From the NCBI GenBank assembly GCA_004298625.1, contig SCSY01000205.1, forward strand, positions 1 to 18,090: a DNA stretch of 18,090 bases, in the 5' to 3' direction. Under the pieces are notes generated by a model. That model ran no database searches. It was not told the origin of the DNA and worked only from the letters and a program-made list of their open reading frames with translations. This document shows, piece by piece, positions 1 to 7,336 of this stretch. The stretch comes from Nitrospirota bacterium (GTDB taxonomy: Bacteria > Nitrospirota > Thermodesulfovibrionia > Thermodesulfovibrionales > UBA1546). The translations under genes were made by a program, and so were the position numbers. The number at the start of each line of letters is the position of its first letter. Within the stretch, counting starts at the first letter, position 1.

Positions 1-75
1 TGTTTGAGAGTGACGGTGGGAACAGAAAATGAAAATAAAATTTTTCTTAAAGCGCTTAAAGGGGTGATATCATGA
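1..75 (+). CDS. hisC: Histidinol-phosphate aminotransferase, C-terminal end only
   Basis: The first 75 bases read as one open frame ending in TGA at 73-75. The residues (LRVTVGTENENKIFLKALK) match the conserved end of histidinol-phosphate aminotransferase, which normally closes with an 'RVTVGT..EN..FL.AL' segment. The enzyme is the PLP-dependent transaminase that makes histidinol phosphate from imidazole-acetol phosphate. The stop overlaps the hisB start in an ATGA junction, as expected for a his operon. Only about 24 residues are visible, so the call rests on this C-terminal motif and on the neighbouring hisB. Confidence 0.75.
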   Translation, partial: CLRVTVGTENENKIFLKALKGVIS

Positions 76-659
76 GAAAGGCGACGATTAAAAGAAAGAC
101 TAAGGAGACGGACATTTCTCTGGATTTAAATCTTGATGGCAAGGGAAATTACTCGATAAAAACCTCAATCCCGTTCCTTGACCACATGCTTTCTTTGATG
201 TGCAAACACGGGCTTTTTGATGTGAAGCTGAAGGCTAAAGGCGACATTGATATTGATGACCACCACACTGTTGAAGACATCGGGATAGTCCTCGGCAAGG
301 CATTTAAGCAGGCATTGGGAGATATGAAGGGCATAAGCAGATACGGCCAGGCATCCGTGCCTATGGATGAGGCGCTTGTCTCAATCAGTCTCGATATAAG
401 CGGAAGACCATATCTTGTTTATAAAGTGGAATTGCCTAAAAAAGCGAAAATTAAAAACTTCGACGCCGACCTTGTTGAGGATTTTCTGCAGGCCTTTGCG
501 AGCAACGGCAGTCTTACGCTTCATGTGAATGTGCTTTATGGCAGGAATATACATCACATAATCGAGGCGATTTTTAAAGGACTCGGCAGGGCGCTCAGGG
601 GCGCTGTTGCAAAGGATAAAAAAATAAAGGGTGTTCTAACCACAAAAGGTATGTTATAA
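72..659 (+). CDS. hisB: Imidazoleglycerol-phosphate dehydratase
   Basis: This 195-residue protein has the length of a monofunctional HisB, without the N-terminal phosphatase domain of the enterobacterial fusion. It dehydrates imidazole glycerol phosphate to imidazole acetol phosphate in histidine synthesis, in the cytoplasm. The two half-domain metal-binding motifs are both present: DHHTVED at about residues 63-69 and HHIIEA at 161-166, plus the FLDHML segment at 35-40. These His/Glu residues hold the two Mn ions of the active site in the family. The ATG is preceded by GGGGTG and overlaps the hisC stop by four bases, so the two genes are likely translationally coupled. No other his gene follows; a diguanylate cyclase starts 28 bases downstream, so the his operon is dispersed or ends here. 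Confidence 0.96.
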   Translation: MRKATIKRKTKETDISLDLNLDGKGNYSIKTSIPFLDHMLSLMCKHGLFDVKLKAKGDIDIDDHHTVEDIGIVLGKAFKQALGDMKGISRYGQASVPMDEALVSISLDISGRPYLVYKVELPKKAKIKNFDADLVEDFLQAFASNGSLTLHVNVLYGRNIHHIIEAIFKGLGRALRGAVAKDKKIKGVLTTKGML

Positions 660-687
660 TTCCTGCGGAGAAGGGGGAACTTCGCCA

Positions 688-2076
688 ATGACCTTTAAAG
701 ACCCTTTGAAGAGACTTCTGAATTCCGTAACCTTTATTGACATCCCCATACGGAAGAAATTTCTTCTGTTCTGGATCGGCTGCGCCTTCTGGTTCATTGT
801 CATTTCCGCTGTGGCGCTATTGGGCATTCAAGAGGCGTCCTACCGCAGAATAATTATTATCGCCTTGTTCATGGCTCTGAGTTTGTTGACGCTTTTTGCA
901 ATATGGATTACACGCGCATTTACCCGGCCCATAGAGGCTATGATAGAGCAGATAGATATTCTTTCGGAAGGCGATGTGGACCTTACAAAGAAGATAGAAA
1001 TACTGTCGAAAGACGAGATAGGCATTCTCTCTGCGCGCTTTAACAAGCTCCTCGATACAATTCATGAAATAAGCTCTTTCAAGAGAGTTGTGGAAGAGGA
1101 TGATACTCCTGAAGACATATATGCAAGGCTTGGGAAGACCATTAAAGAGAATTTCGATCTGAATAATTTTATAATTTATGAGGTCTCTAACAGCAAAAAT
1201 ATCATGAGACCGGTATATGCAACTGCTTTCATGGAGGGAGCGGAGGCTTATTGCAACCGGGACATATTGATAGACTGCAACCGCTGCAGGGCAAAAAAGA
1301 CAGGCGATACCGTGTCTTCATTTATTTATCCGGATGTATGCAAGCATTTTTTTAAGACTGCCGAGAGAAACCATCTCTGCATTCCCATGATCATGGGCGG
1401 CACCACGGGAGGAGTAGTTCAATTTGTTTTTAACGGGACGGGAAGCAAGGAGGAGTCCGGCGAAATAAACAAGAAGGTTATAAAGGCGTCGAGATATATA
1501 AGAGAGGCGGTTCCGGTCCTTGAGGCGAAAAGGATGATGGATACCCTTAAGGATTCAGCCCTGAGAGACTCTCTTACCGGTCTGTACAACAGGAGGTTTC
1601 TCGAGGAATATACTGAAACACTGGTGGCCATATCTCAGAGAAGAGATACTCTGCTTGGGCTGCTGATGTGTGATCTGGACTTTTTTAAAGAGGTGAATGA
1701 CATATATGGACATAATGTCGGCGATGTAATATTAAAAGAGACCTCAAATGTGATAAAGGAAAGTGTCAGGACCTCGGATATGGTGGTAAGATTCGGCGGC
1801 GAGGAGTTTCTTGTAATCCTTATGGATGTCAAGGAAGGCGAGGCTGAAGAGATTGCAGAAAAAATAAGGAAGACGATGGAAGATACAAAGGTAAAGATAT
1901 CGAGGGGGTTCGTGCAAAAGACCGTCAGTATCGGCGTCTCTGAATTTTCAAAAGATACGTCGAAATTCTGGCAGGCGATTAAGTATGCGGATATAGGCAT
2001 GTATAAGGCAAAAGACGCAGGCAGGAATACGGTTGTGAGATTCACAAAAGACATGTGGACTACCGAGGAATATTGA
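688..2076 (+). CDS. Membrane-bound diguanylate cyclase (2 TM, HAMP, GAF-like Cys-rich sensor, GGDEF)
   Basis: The protein has 462 residues. Two hydrophobic helices (about 25-47 and 53-75) are joined by a very short loop, so there is almost no periplasmic sensor. A HAMP linker follows (about 76-130), then a region of about 150 residues that looks GAF-like, and a C-terminal GGDEF domain (about 290-455). The active-site motif is GGEEF at 370-374, preceded by RTSD at 361-364 with exactly five residues between. That is the spacing of the allosteric inhibitory I-site, so product inhibition by c-di-GMP is expected. The DSLTGLYNRR segment opening the domain is also intact, supporting activity. The middle domain has clustered cysteines (C189, C197, C200, C218, C231), suggesting cytoplasmic redox or metal sensing (inference). 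AGGGGG lies about 10 bases before the ATG. Its end overlaps the next gene. Confidence 0.92.
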   Translation: MTFKDPLKRLLNSVTFIDIPIRKKFLLFWIGCAFWFIVISAVALLGIQEASYRRIIIIALFMALSLLTLFAIWITRAFTRPIEAMIEQIDILSEGDVDLTKKIEILSKDEIGILSARFNKLLDTIHEISSFKRVVEEDDTPEDIYARLGKTIKENFDLNNFIIYEVSNSKNIMRPVYATAFMEGAEAYCNRDILIDCNRCRAKKTGDTVSSFIYPDVCKHFFKTAERNHLCIPMIMGGTTGGVVQFVFNGTGSKEESGEINKKVIKASRYIREAVPVLEAKRMMDTLKDSALRDSLTGLYNRRFLEEYTETLVAISQRRDTLLGLLMCDLDFFKEVNDIYGHNVGDVILKETSNVIKESVRTSDMVVRFGGEEFLVILMDVKEGEAEEIAEKIRKTMEDTKVKISRGFVQKTVSIGVSEFSKDTSKFWQAIKYADIGMYKAKDAGRNTVVRFTKDMWTTEEY

Positions 2077-2738
2077 AATCATTGATTGCTGAAATTCCTC
2101 TTAGTAAAATCAAGTTTGTCCTTCTCGACATGGACGGCACGCTCCTCGACAAATATTTCGACGACTATTTCTGGGAGCATCTTGTGCCTGAAAAATATGC
2201 CGAGAAACATGGCATAACATTTGGCAAGGCAAAGGAAGAGCTTTTAAAGAAATACAAACATCACGAGGGAACTCTAAACTGGACGGATATAGATTTCTGG
2301 TCAAGAGAACTCAACCTCGATATACCGGCATTAAAGGAGCAGATAAGGCATATGATTGAGGTCCATCCTCATGTCGAGGATTTCCTGAAGATGCTGAGAA
2401 AAGAGAAAAAGAAGGTCTTTCTTGTGACGAATGCTCATTATAAGGTGCTGGATTTAAAATTCAAAAAGACAGCGATCGGGAAATATTTTGATGATACAAT
2501 AACATCGTGCGAGATGGGATATCCAAAGGAGATGCCTGAGTTCTGGCATAAGGCGGAAAGAAGGCTCGGCTTTGATAAGAAAAAGACGCTTTTTGTCGAT
2601 GATACGGAAGATGTTTTACGAACGGCAAAAGAGTATGGGATTAAATATATCATTCATAAGGCAAAGGCGAGCTCTAAAGTAAAGCCTAAGCTGTCAAAGG
2701 AGTTCGAGCATATATTTGATTTTAAGGAGTTGATGTAG
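2055..2738 (+). CDS. yrfG: HAD-superfamily 5'-nucleotidase, YrfG (GMP/IMP nucleotidase) type
   Basis: This is a HAD hydrolase of about 220 residues. Motif I is LLDMDGT (catalytic aspartates D25 and D27 counted from the GTG), motif II is the LVTN stretch, and motif III is the lysine in GYPKEMPEFWH. Motif IV is FVDDTED. The N-terminal pattern 'DMDGTLLD..FD.YFW..LVPE' and the 'LNW.D.DFWS..L.LDI' cap segment recall the YrfG family, which in E. coli dephosphorylates GMP and IMP; the substrate here is inferred. The start is uncertain. The longest frame begins with GTG at 2055 inside the cyclase gene but has no ribosome-binding site. TTG at 2073 or 2082 lies just after GAGGAA (2065-2070). With any of these, translation is coupled to the upstream gene. 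Confidence 0.85.
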   Translation: MDYRGILKSLIAEIPLSKIKFVLLDMDGTLLDKYFDDYFWEHLVPEKYAEKHGITFGKAKEELLKKYKHHEGTLNWTDIDFWSRELNLDIPALKEQIRHMIEVHPHVEDFLKMLRKEKKKVFLVTNAHYKVLDLKFKKTAIGKYFDDTITSCEMGYPKEMPEFWHKAERRLGFDKKKTLFVDDTEDVLRTAKEYGIKYIIHKAKASSKVKPKLSKEFEHIFDFKELM

Positions 2739-2752
2739 TGAGGGAAGCTATA

Positions 2753-2877
2753 GGCATGGCATCATATCTTCGCTCATTCTCGTCATTCTGCCTCCGAGGT
2801 ATTTTGCCTCTTGATTATTTAAATTCATACTGTCTGAATATCGGCAAAATAAAACCGCTCGGATACAATGCCATGCC
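2753..2877. repeat. Large imperfect inverted repeat (foldback / MITE-like element)
   Basis: The gap between the nucleotidase and nadB is nearly filled by one palindromic structure. The outer ends GGCATGGCAT (2753-2762) and ATGCCATGCC (2868-2877) are perfect 10-base reverse complements. Further in, TATTTTGCC (2800-2808) pairs perfectly with GGCAAAATA (2843-2851). CCGAGG (2794-2799) pairs with the CC-g-CTCGG stretch (2855-2862), interrupted by extra bases. A small TTCA/TGAA hairpin sits at the centre. It could be a decayed foldback or MITE remnant, or an RNA hairpin between two operon genes. No transposase is present. Confidence 0.6.
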
Positions 2878-2900
2878 AATAGAGAAGCGCGAGAGAGTTC

Positions 2901-4472
2901 ATGGAAATAGAAACCACTGATTTTTTGATTATCGGTAGCGGGGTGGCGGGGCTGAGGGCTGCGATCGAACTTGCGCCTCACGGCAACATCCTTGTTGTTA
3001 CAAAGGACATGCCGAAGGAGAGCAGCACCGAGTATGCGCAGGGAGGGATTGCGGTAGCATTAAGCGATGAGGATGAGGTCGGGATACATTTTGAAGACAC
3101 GCTTAAGGCAGGCGATGGCCTATGCAGGGAAGATGCCGTAAAAATTCTGGTCGAAGAAGGACCGCAAAGAATCCTTGAGCTTATTTCATGGGGAGCTGAG
3201 TTCGATAAAAACGGCACAAAACTTGATTTTACAATGGAGGCGGCTCATTCGAGAAAAAGGATTCTTCATGCTCACGGCGATGCAACAGGAAAAGAACTGG
3301 AGAGGGTGCTGCTGAACAAGGCGCGCTCTTTTCCATCGGTAAAAAAATATCCATTTGCATTTACTGTAGACCTTATTGTCAAGGATGGCGAGTGTTACGG
3401 CGCATATGTCCTTAAAGACAGGCAGATAAATGCCATCCTCGCAAAGGCGACAATTCTTTGTACAGGCGGGGCAGGGCAGATATTTTTAAGGACTACGAAT
3501 CCTCTGGTTGCTACAGGAGACGGTCTCGCAATAGCCTTTCGCGCCGGAGCGGTCCTTGAAGATATGGAGTTCGTTCAGTTTCATCCCACAAGTCTGTATT
3601 CGCCTTATGCCCCCCATTTTCTTTTGAGTGAGGCGATGAGAGGCGAGGGCGCTGTCTTAAGAAATATCGTCAAAGAGACTTTTATGAAAAATTATCATCA
3701 GAATGCAGAACTTGCCCCCAGGGATGTTGTTTCAAGGGCGATAATATCCGAGATGGTCAGGGCCGACAGCAATCATGTTTATCTTGATATGACTCATCTT
3801 GAAAAGGATTTTGTGAGGAAAAGATTTCCCAGGATACATTCCACGTGTCTTCAATATAATTTGGACATAACTAAAGATCTGATCCCCGTGTCTCCGGCGG
3901 CGCATTATATGATGGGAGGAGTTAAGACGGATATAAATGGCCTTACGAGCATCAGGGGCCTTTATGCGGCGGGCGAAGTGGCATGCACGGGCGTACATGG
4001 CGCAAACAGGCTTGCAAGCAACAGCCTCCTCGAGGGATTGGTTTATGGAGCAAGGGCAGGAAAGGCGGCATTGGAGTTCAAAACTCAAAATTCAAAATTC
4101 AAGGCTTCTGAATACGTGTTGCAGTATTCGTCTGCCTATAACACAATCCCGGAGCATGACGAGATCAGAATGACGCTGAGAAAACTTATGTGGGAAAGAG
4201 TTGGGATAATAAGATGCGCTGAATCTCTCGAAGCGGCAAAGGAAAAGTTCTCCGAGTGGTCCTTCATACTCGATAAGAGTTTTTATACAAGGCGGGAGCT
4301 TGAGTTGAAGAATATGATTACGGTTTCGATGATAATCACCGAGGCCGCGTATATGAGAAAGAGCAGTGTCGGAGCGCACTACAGGACTGATTTCAGAGAA
4401 AAGGGAGAAAACTGGCAGAGGCATATTGCATGTAAGAGGGAAGATGATACAATAAGGTGTGGGTTAAGATGA
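2901..4472 (+). CDS. nadB: L-aspartate oxidase
   Basis: This FAD flavoprotein of 523 residues oxidises L-aspartate to iminoaspartate, the first step of de novo NAD synthesis. In anaerobes it can use fumarate as electron acceptor. The dinucleotide-binding GSGVAG is at residues 12-17. The family blocks EYAQGGIAVAL (44-54), HSRKRILHAHGDATG (116-130), EFVQFHPTSLY (223-233), SEAMRGEG, ELAPRDVVSRAI and GVHGANRLASNSLLEGLVYG (364-383) are all intact. The Arg of APRD probably corresponds to the catalytic Arg of the E. coli enzyme. Residues about 393-401, in the linker before the C-terminal helical domain, are encoded by a heptamer tandem repeat listed separately. nadA and nadC are not in the window. 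The ATG is preceded only by a weak purine stretch (GAGAGAG). Confidence 0.96.
   Translation: MEIETTDFLIIGSGVAGLRAAIELAPHGNILVVTKDMPKESSTEYAQGGIAVALSDEDEVGIHFEDTLKAGDGLCREDAVKILVEEGPQRILELISWGAEFDKNGTKLDFTMEAAHSRKRILHAHGDATGKELERVLLNKARSFPSVKKYPFAFTVDLIVKDGECYGAYVLKDRQINAILAKATILCTGGAGQIFLRTTNPLVATGDGLAIAFRAGAVLEDMEFVQFHPTSLYSPYAPHFLLSEAMRGEGAVLRNIVKETFMKNYHQNAELAPRDVVSRAIISEMVRADSNHVYLDMTHLEKDFVRKRFPRIHSTCLQYNLDITKDLIPVSPAAHYMMGGVKTDINGLTSIRGLYAAGEVACTGVHGANRLASNSLLEGLVYGARAGKAALEFKTQNSKFKASEYVLQYSSAYNTIPEHDEIRMTLRKLMWERVGIIRCAESLEAAKEKFSEWSFILDKSFYTRRELELKNMITVSMIITEAAYMRKSSVGAHYRTDFREKGENWQRHIACKREDDTIRCGLR
4078..4103 (+). repeat. In-frame heptamer tandem repeat inside nadB
   Basis: Three successive 7-base units, TCAAAAC, TCAAAAT and TCAAAAT, followed by a partial TCAAGG, run through the nadB coding frame and produce the segment FKTQNSKFK. 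Three units shift the frame by 21 bases, so the reading frame is kept. The composition is A-rich compared with its flanks. It resembles the short tandemly repeated heptamers seen between genes in some bacterial lineages (analogy only). Confidence 0.7.
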
Positions 4473-4473
4473 T

Positions 4474-4491
4474 GTCAGTTTTTAGACTGAC
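4474..4491. other. Small hairpin between nadB and pyk
   Basis: GTCAGT (4474-4479) and ACTGAC (4486-4491) form a perfect six-base stem with a six-base loop directly after the nadB stop. No T-tract follows, so it is unlikely to terminate fully and nadB-pyk read-through is plausible. The rest of this 48-base gap (4499-4513) is a period-7 A-rich stretch built on CTAAAAA. Confidence 0.4.
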
Positions 4492-4520
4492 AACCAGCAA
4501 CTAAAAACTAAAACTGTTTT

Positions 4521-5951
4521 ATGAATATTAGAAAATCAAAAATAGTCTGCACGATAGGCCCTGCGACGGCAAGCAGGGAGATGATTCATTCCCTTATAAA
4601 AGCCGGGATGGATGTTGCGCGGCTTAATTTCTCGCACGGCGACCATAAATCTCACGGAAAGGTCATAGGTTTTATAAAAGAGGAATCTAAAAAACTTAAA
4701 AAACCTGTTGCTATACTGCAAGACCTTCAGGGAATTAAGATAAGGGTTGGTCTTATCGCAGGCGGTTTTGTTGAACTAAAAAAGGGCGCAGAGATATTTC
4801 TCCATGCCGGAAAGGAGATCAGCAGCGCTAAACATATATTTATTTCTTATCCTGCCCTTAAAAAAGATGCAAAGACAGGGGAGAGGATACTTTTTGATGA
4901 TGGCCTGATCCAGGCGCAGATAACAGGAAAAACAGGAGACGGCCTTCGTGCGAAGATAATTGAAGGGGGCCTGTTAAAAGATAAAAAAGGCGTAAATCTT
5001 CCGCATACCAGGACAAGCCTGTCGTCCTTTACTGAAAAAGACAGGAAAGACCTTGAGTTCGGCCTTAAAATGGGTGTTGACTATGTTGCTCTTTCATTTG
5101 TAAGACGCTCGGAAGATATAAGGATTTTAAGAGGTTGGCTTAATAAAAGACACAGCTCTGTGCCGGTTATAGCAAAAATTGAAAAACCAGAGGCGCTTGA
5201 GGACCTGGATAATATACTCTCCGAGGTGGAAGGGATAATGGTTGCAAGGGGAGACCTTGGAGTTGAGATCTCGCCTGAGGAAGTTCCAATGATCCAGAAG
5301 AATCTGATACTTAAGGCAAATGAAAAAGGAAAGCTCGTAATAACGGCAACGCAGATGCTTGAATCAATGACAGGACATACAAGGCCGACAAGGGCAGAGG
5401 CAACAGATGTGGCAAATGCCGTTATTGACGGCACTGACGCCTTGATGCTTTCTGCCGAGACAGCAACGGGAAAATATCCCCTGGAGTCGGTAAGGATGAT
5501 GGATAAAATTATAAGATATACAGAGTCTAAGTTTTCAGGATACAGGAATCATTCTCACATAGAAAGGCTTGATTCGCATTTTTCAGATTTTTCAGGGGCT
5601 GTTGCAGAGGCTGCGTGTTCTGCGGCAGAAGACATTAAGGCGAGGGCGATAGTTGCGTTTACGCAGTCTGGTTTTACTGCGAGGCTTGTTTCTAAATTCA
5701 GGCCGGAGGCGCCCATAATAGCCTTTACGCCCCAGGCCGACGTTAGAAGGAGGCTGTCGCTTTATTGGGGGGTGAACCCATTTCTCATACGGCGCCTGTC
5801 AAGCACAGATGAGATGATAGGGGAAGTGGAAAAGTCTCTGCTTAATTCAGGGATCGCAAGGAAAGGCGACAGCATCGTCATTACTGCGGGCTCGCCTCTA
5901 TGGACAAAGGGAACGACAAATCTCATGAAGCTGCATGTAATCGGAGAATAA
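4521..5951 (+). CDS. pyk: Pyruvate kinase
   Basis: This protein of 476 residues is the usual length for a bacterial pyruvate kinase, which transfers phosphate from phosphoenolpyruvate to ADP. The N-terminal KIVCTIGPA (8-16) and NFSHG (36-40) start the barrel. The catalytic region has AKIEKPEAL (218-226), the metal-binding VARGDLGVEI (241-250), and the ATQMLESM and AEATDVANAV segments. The C-terminal allosteric-type domain (about 355-476) is complete. The segment that is normally GPEIR or GPKIR reads GIKIR (71-75). A lysine at that place is typical of K+-independent pyruvate kinases, while the Ile in place of Pro is unusual. No clear Shine-Dalgarno precedes the ATG, so coupling to nadB is possible. 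The gene ends 5 bases from the convergent ntrX stop. Confidence 0.95.
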   Translation: MNIRKSKIVCTIGPATASREMIHSLIKAGMDVARLNFSHGDHKSHGKVIGFIKEESKKLKKPVAILQDLQGIKIRVGLIAGGFVELKKGAEIFLHAGKEISSAKHIFISYPALKKDAKTGERILFDDGLIQAQITGKTGDGLRAKIIEGGLLKDKKGVNLPHTRTSLSSFTEKDRKDLEFGLKMGVDYVALSFVRRSEDIRILRGWLNKRHSSVPVIAKIEKPEALEDLDNILSEVEGIMVARGDLGVEISPEEVPMIQKNLILKANEKGKLVITATQMLESMTGHTRPTRAEATDVANAVIDGTDALMLSAETATGKYPLESVRMMDKIIRYTESKFSGYRNHSHIERLDSHFSDFSGAVAEAACSAAEDIKARAIVAFTQSGFTARLVSKFRPEAPIIAFTPQADVRRRLSLYWGVNPFLIRRLSSTDEMIGEVEKSLLNSGIARKGDSIVITAGSPLWTKGTTNLMKLHVIGE

Positions 5952-5956
5952 CAGGA

Positions 5957-7324
5957 TTAAGGAGTCTTTATATCATAAGTCTTAATTTTGCGATGGAGAT
6001 TGCTGCGCTCTATGTCGAGAACCTCTGCTGTCTTTGACACGTTCCAACTGTTTTCTTCAAGCTTTTTCAATATGTAATCCTTTTCAAAGGCGTCTCTTGC
6101 ATCCTTGAGTGTTTTATATGAGAAATAGTTTTGAGTTTCATTTTCGCCCGGCAGGAAAAGATTCTTGCCGGCTATTACATTTGAGGGCGTCATTATCACA
6201 AGCCTTTCAATAACATTCTTTAATTCTCTTACATTTCCGGGCCAGTCATACGAAATAATACTTTCCAGCGTCTCCGGCATTATCTTCTTGGCGTGCTTTC
6301 CGTATTCTGTTGCGAGGGATTCAAGAAAGTATTCGACGAGGAGAGGTATATCCTCTTTTCGCTCTCGTAACGGCGGGATGAATAAAGGTATGACATTCAG
6401 CCTGAAATAAAGGTCTTCCCTGAAACCGCCTTTTTTGACCTCTTCTCTCAGGTCCTTATTTGTGGCGGCAATAATTCTGACGTCAACGGTTATATTTTTA
6501 TTGCCTCCAACCCTTTGAAACTCCTGGGTCTCTATAACACGCAATACCTTTGCCTGGGTCTGTAAGGACATATCGCCTATCTCGTCGAGATACAAGGTCC
6601 CCTTGTCTGCAAGCTCGAATTTTCCGTTCTTTTTTTCAAAGGCCCCGGTAAAAGACCCCTTTTCATGTCCGAACAACTCGCTCTCAATTAATTCCTGAGG
6701 TATGGCAGCGCAATTTACCTCGATAAAAGGTTTCTCATTTCTCGGGCTTTTCTCATGCAGGAGCCGTGCGACAACTTCCTTTCCTGTTCCGCTTTCGCCG
6801 AATATCAGTACCCGGCTGTTGCTCCGGGCAGCCAGTTCTATCTGTTCTCTCACTTCTTTTATTTTTTGCGACTCTCCGACAAGTTTCCATTTTTTTATCA
6901 GATTCTCTTTAAGGATGATATTTTCCATCTCAAGAGTTCTTTTTTCAAGAGCCCTTTTGGATACAAGCAATACCTTTTCAAGAGAGAGAGGCTTTTCGAG
7001 GAAATCATACGCCCCCATCTTTGCCGCCTTTACCGCAAGTTCAATATTTCCATGCCCGGATATCATGATTACAGGCACATCGGGTTTTATTGCCTTAATT
7101 TCCTGAAGGGTTTGTATTCCGTCCATGCCGGAAAGCCATATATCGAGGAGGACAATATCCGGAGAGGACTCTCCGAGCGTCTCGGTTGCGAGTCGCAACG
7201 ACTTTATTGCTTCTTCTCCCGAGGTTGCAGTCAATATGTCATAGCCTTCGTCTTCGAATATGCCTGACAGGCTTTCTCTTATGCCTTCTTCGTCGTCTAC
7301 AATAAGAACAGAGGGCTTTAACAC
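5957..7324 (-). CDS. ntrX: Sigma-54-dependent response regulator, NtrX type
   Basis: This NtrC-family activator has 455 residues. The receiver domain (about 1-125) has the acidic pair D10-D11, the phospho-acceptor D61 in LLDIWLSGMDG and the conserved lysine in EKPLS. The AAA+ domain (about 145-375) has Walker A GESGTGKE (176-183), the sigma-54 contact loop GSFTGA (223-228, a Ser variant of GAFTGA), Walker B LYLDEIGD (244-251) and the WPGNVREL block. The C-terminal Fis-type helix-turn-helix (about 420-452) completes it. It is expected to be phosphorylated by the kinase encoded 12 bases upstream and then activate sigma-54 promoters. The 'DIWL' signature, the partner kinase and the DUF4390 gene favour NtrX over NtrC or AtoC. 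The receiver carries a short palindrome-encoded insertion at about residues 43-52. Its targets are unknown. Confidence 0.88.
   Translation of the reverse strand: MLKPSVLIVDDEEGIRESLSGIFEDEGYDILTATSGEEAIKSLRLATETLGESSPDIVLLDIWLSGMDGIQTLQEIKAIKPDVPVIMISGHGNIELAVKAAKMGAYDFLEKPLSLEKVLLVSKRALEKRTLEMENIILKENLIKKWKLVGESQKIKEVREQIELAARSNSRVLIFGESGTGKEVVARLLHEKSPRNEKPFIEVNCAAIPQELIESELFGHEKGSFTGAFEKKNGKFELADKGTLYLDEIGDMSLQTQAKVLRVIETQEFQRVGGNKNITVDVRIIAATNKDLREEVKKGGFREDLYFRLNVIPLFIPPLRERKEDIPLLVEYFLESLATEYGKHAKKIMPETLESIISYDWPGNVRELKNVIERLVIMTPSNVIAGKNLFLPGENETQNYFSYKTLKDARDAFEKDYILKKLEENSWNVSKTAEVLDIERSNLHRKIKTYDIKTP
7173..7199. repeat. Double palindrome inside the ntrX receiver domain
   Basis: Two adjacent perfect hairpins lie within coding sequence: CCGAG-cgt-CTCGG (7173-7185), then GTTGCGA-g-TCGCAAC (7185-7199). 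They encode about residues 43-52 (LRLATETLGE), a stretch that makes the loop before the phospho-acceptor strand several residues longer than is usual for receiver domains. A small in-frame palindromic insertion would explain this; chance is possible. Confidence 0.45.
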
Positions 7325-7336
7325 TTAAAATCTCCT

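Noticed and set aside
2738..2920. 60-codon plus-strand frame (GTG start) between the nucleotidase and nadB
   Set aside because: It runs through the foldback repeat, overlaps the nadB start in another frame, has no family features and is best explained as the translated repeat.
4474..4491. Hairpin after nadB as a transcription terminator
   Set aside because: Only six base pairs, low GC and no following T-tract.
5949..5960. Bidirectional terminator between convergent pyk and ntrX
   Set aside because: Only 5 bases separate the stop codons and no hairpin with a T-run is visible there.
6755..7267. 170-codon plus-strand frame opposite ntrX
   Set aside because: Antisense shadow of the receiver and AAA+ domains; Phe/Tyr-rich with no family features.
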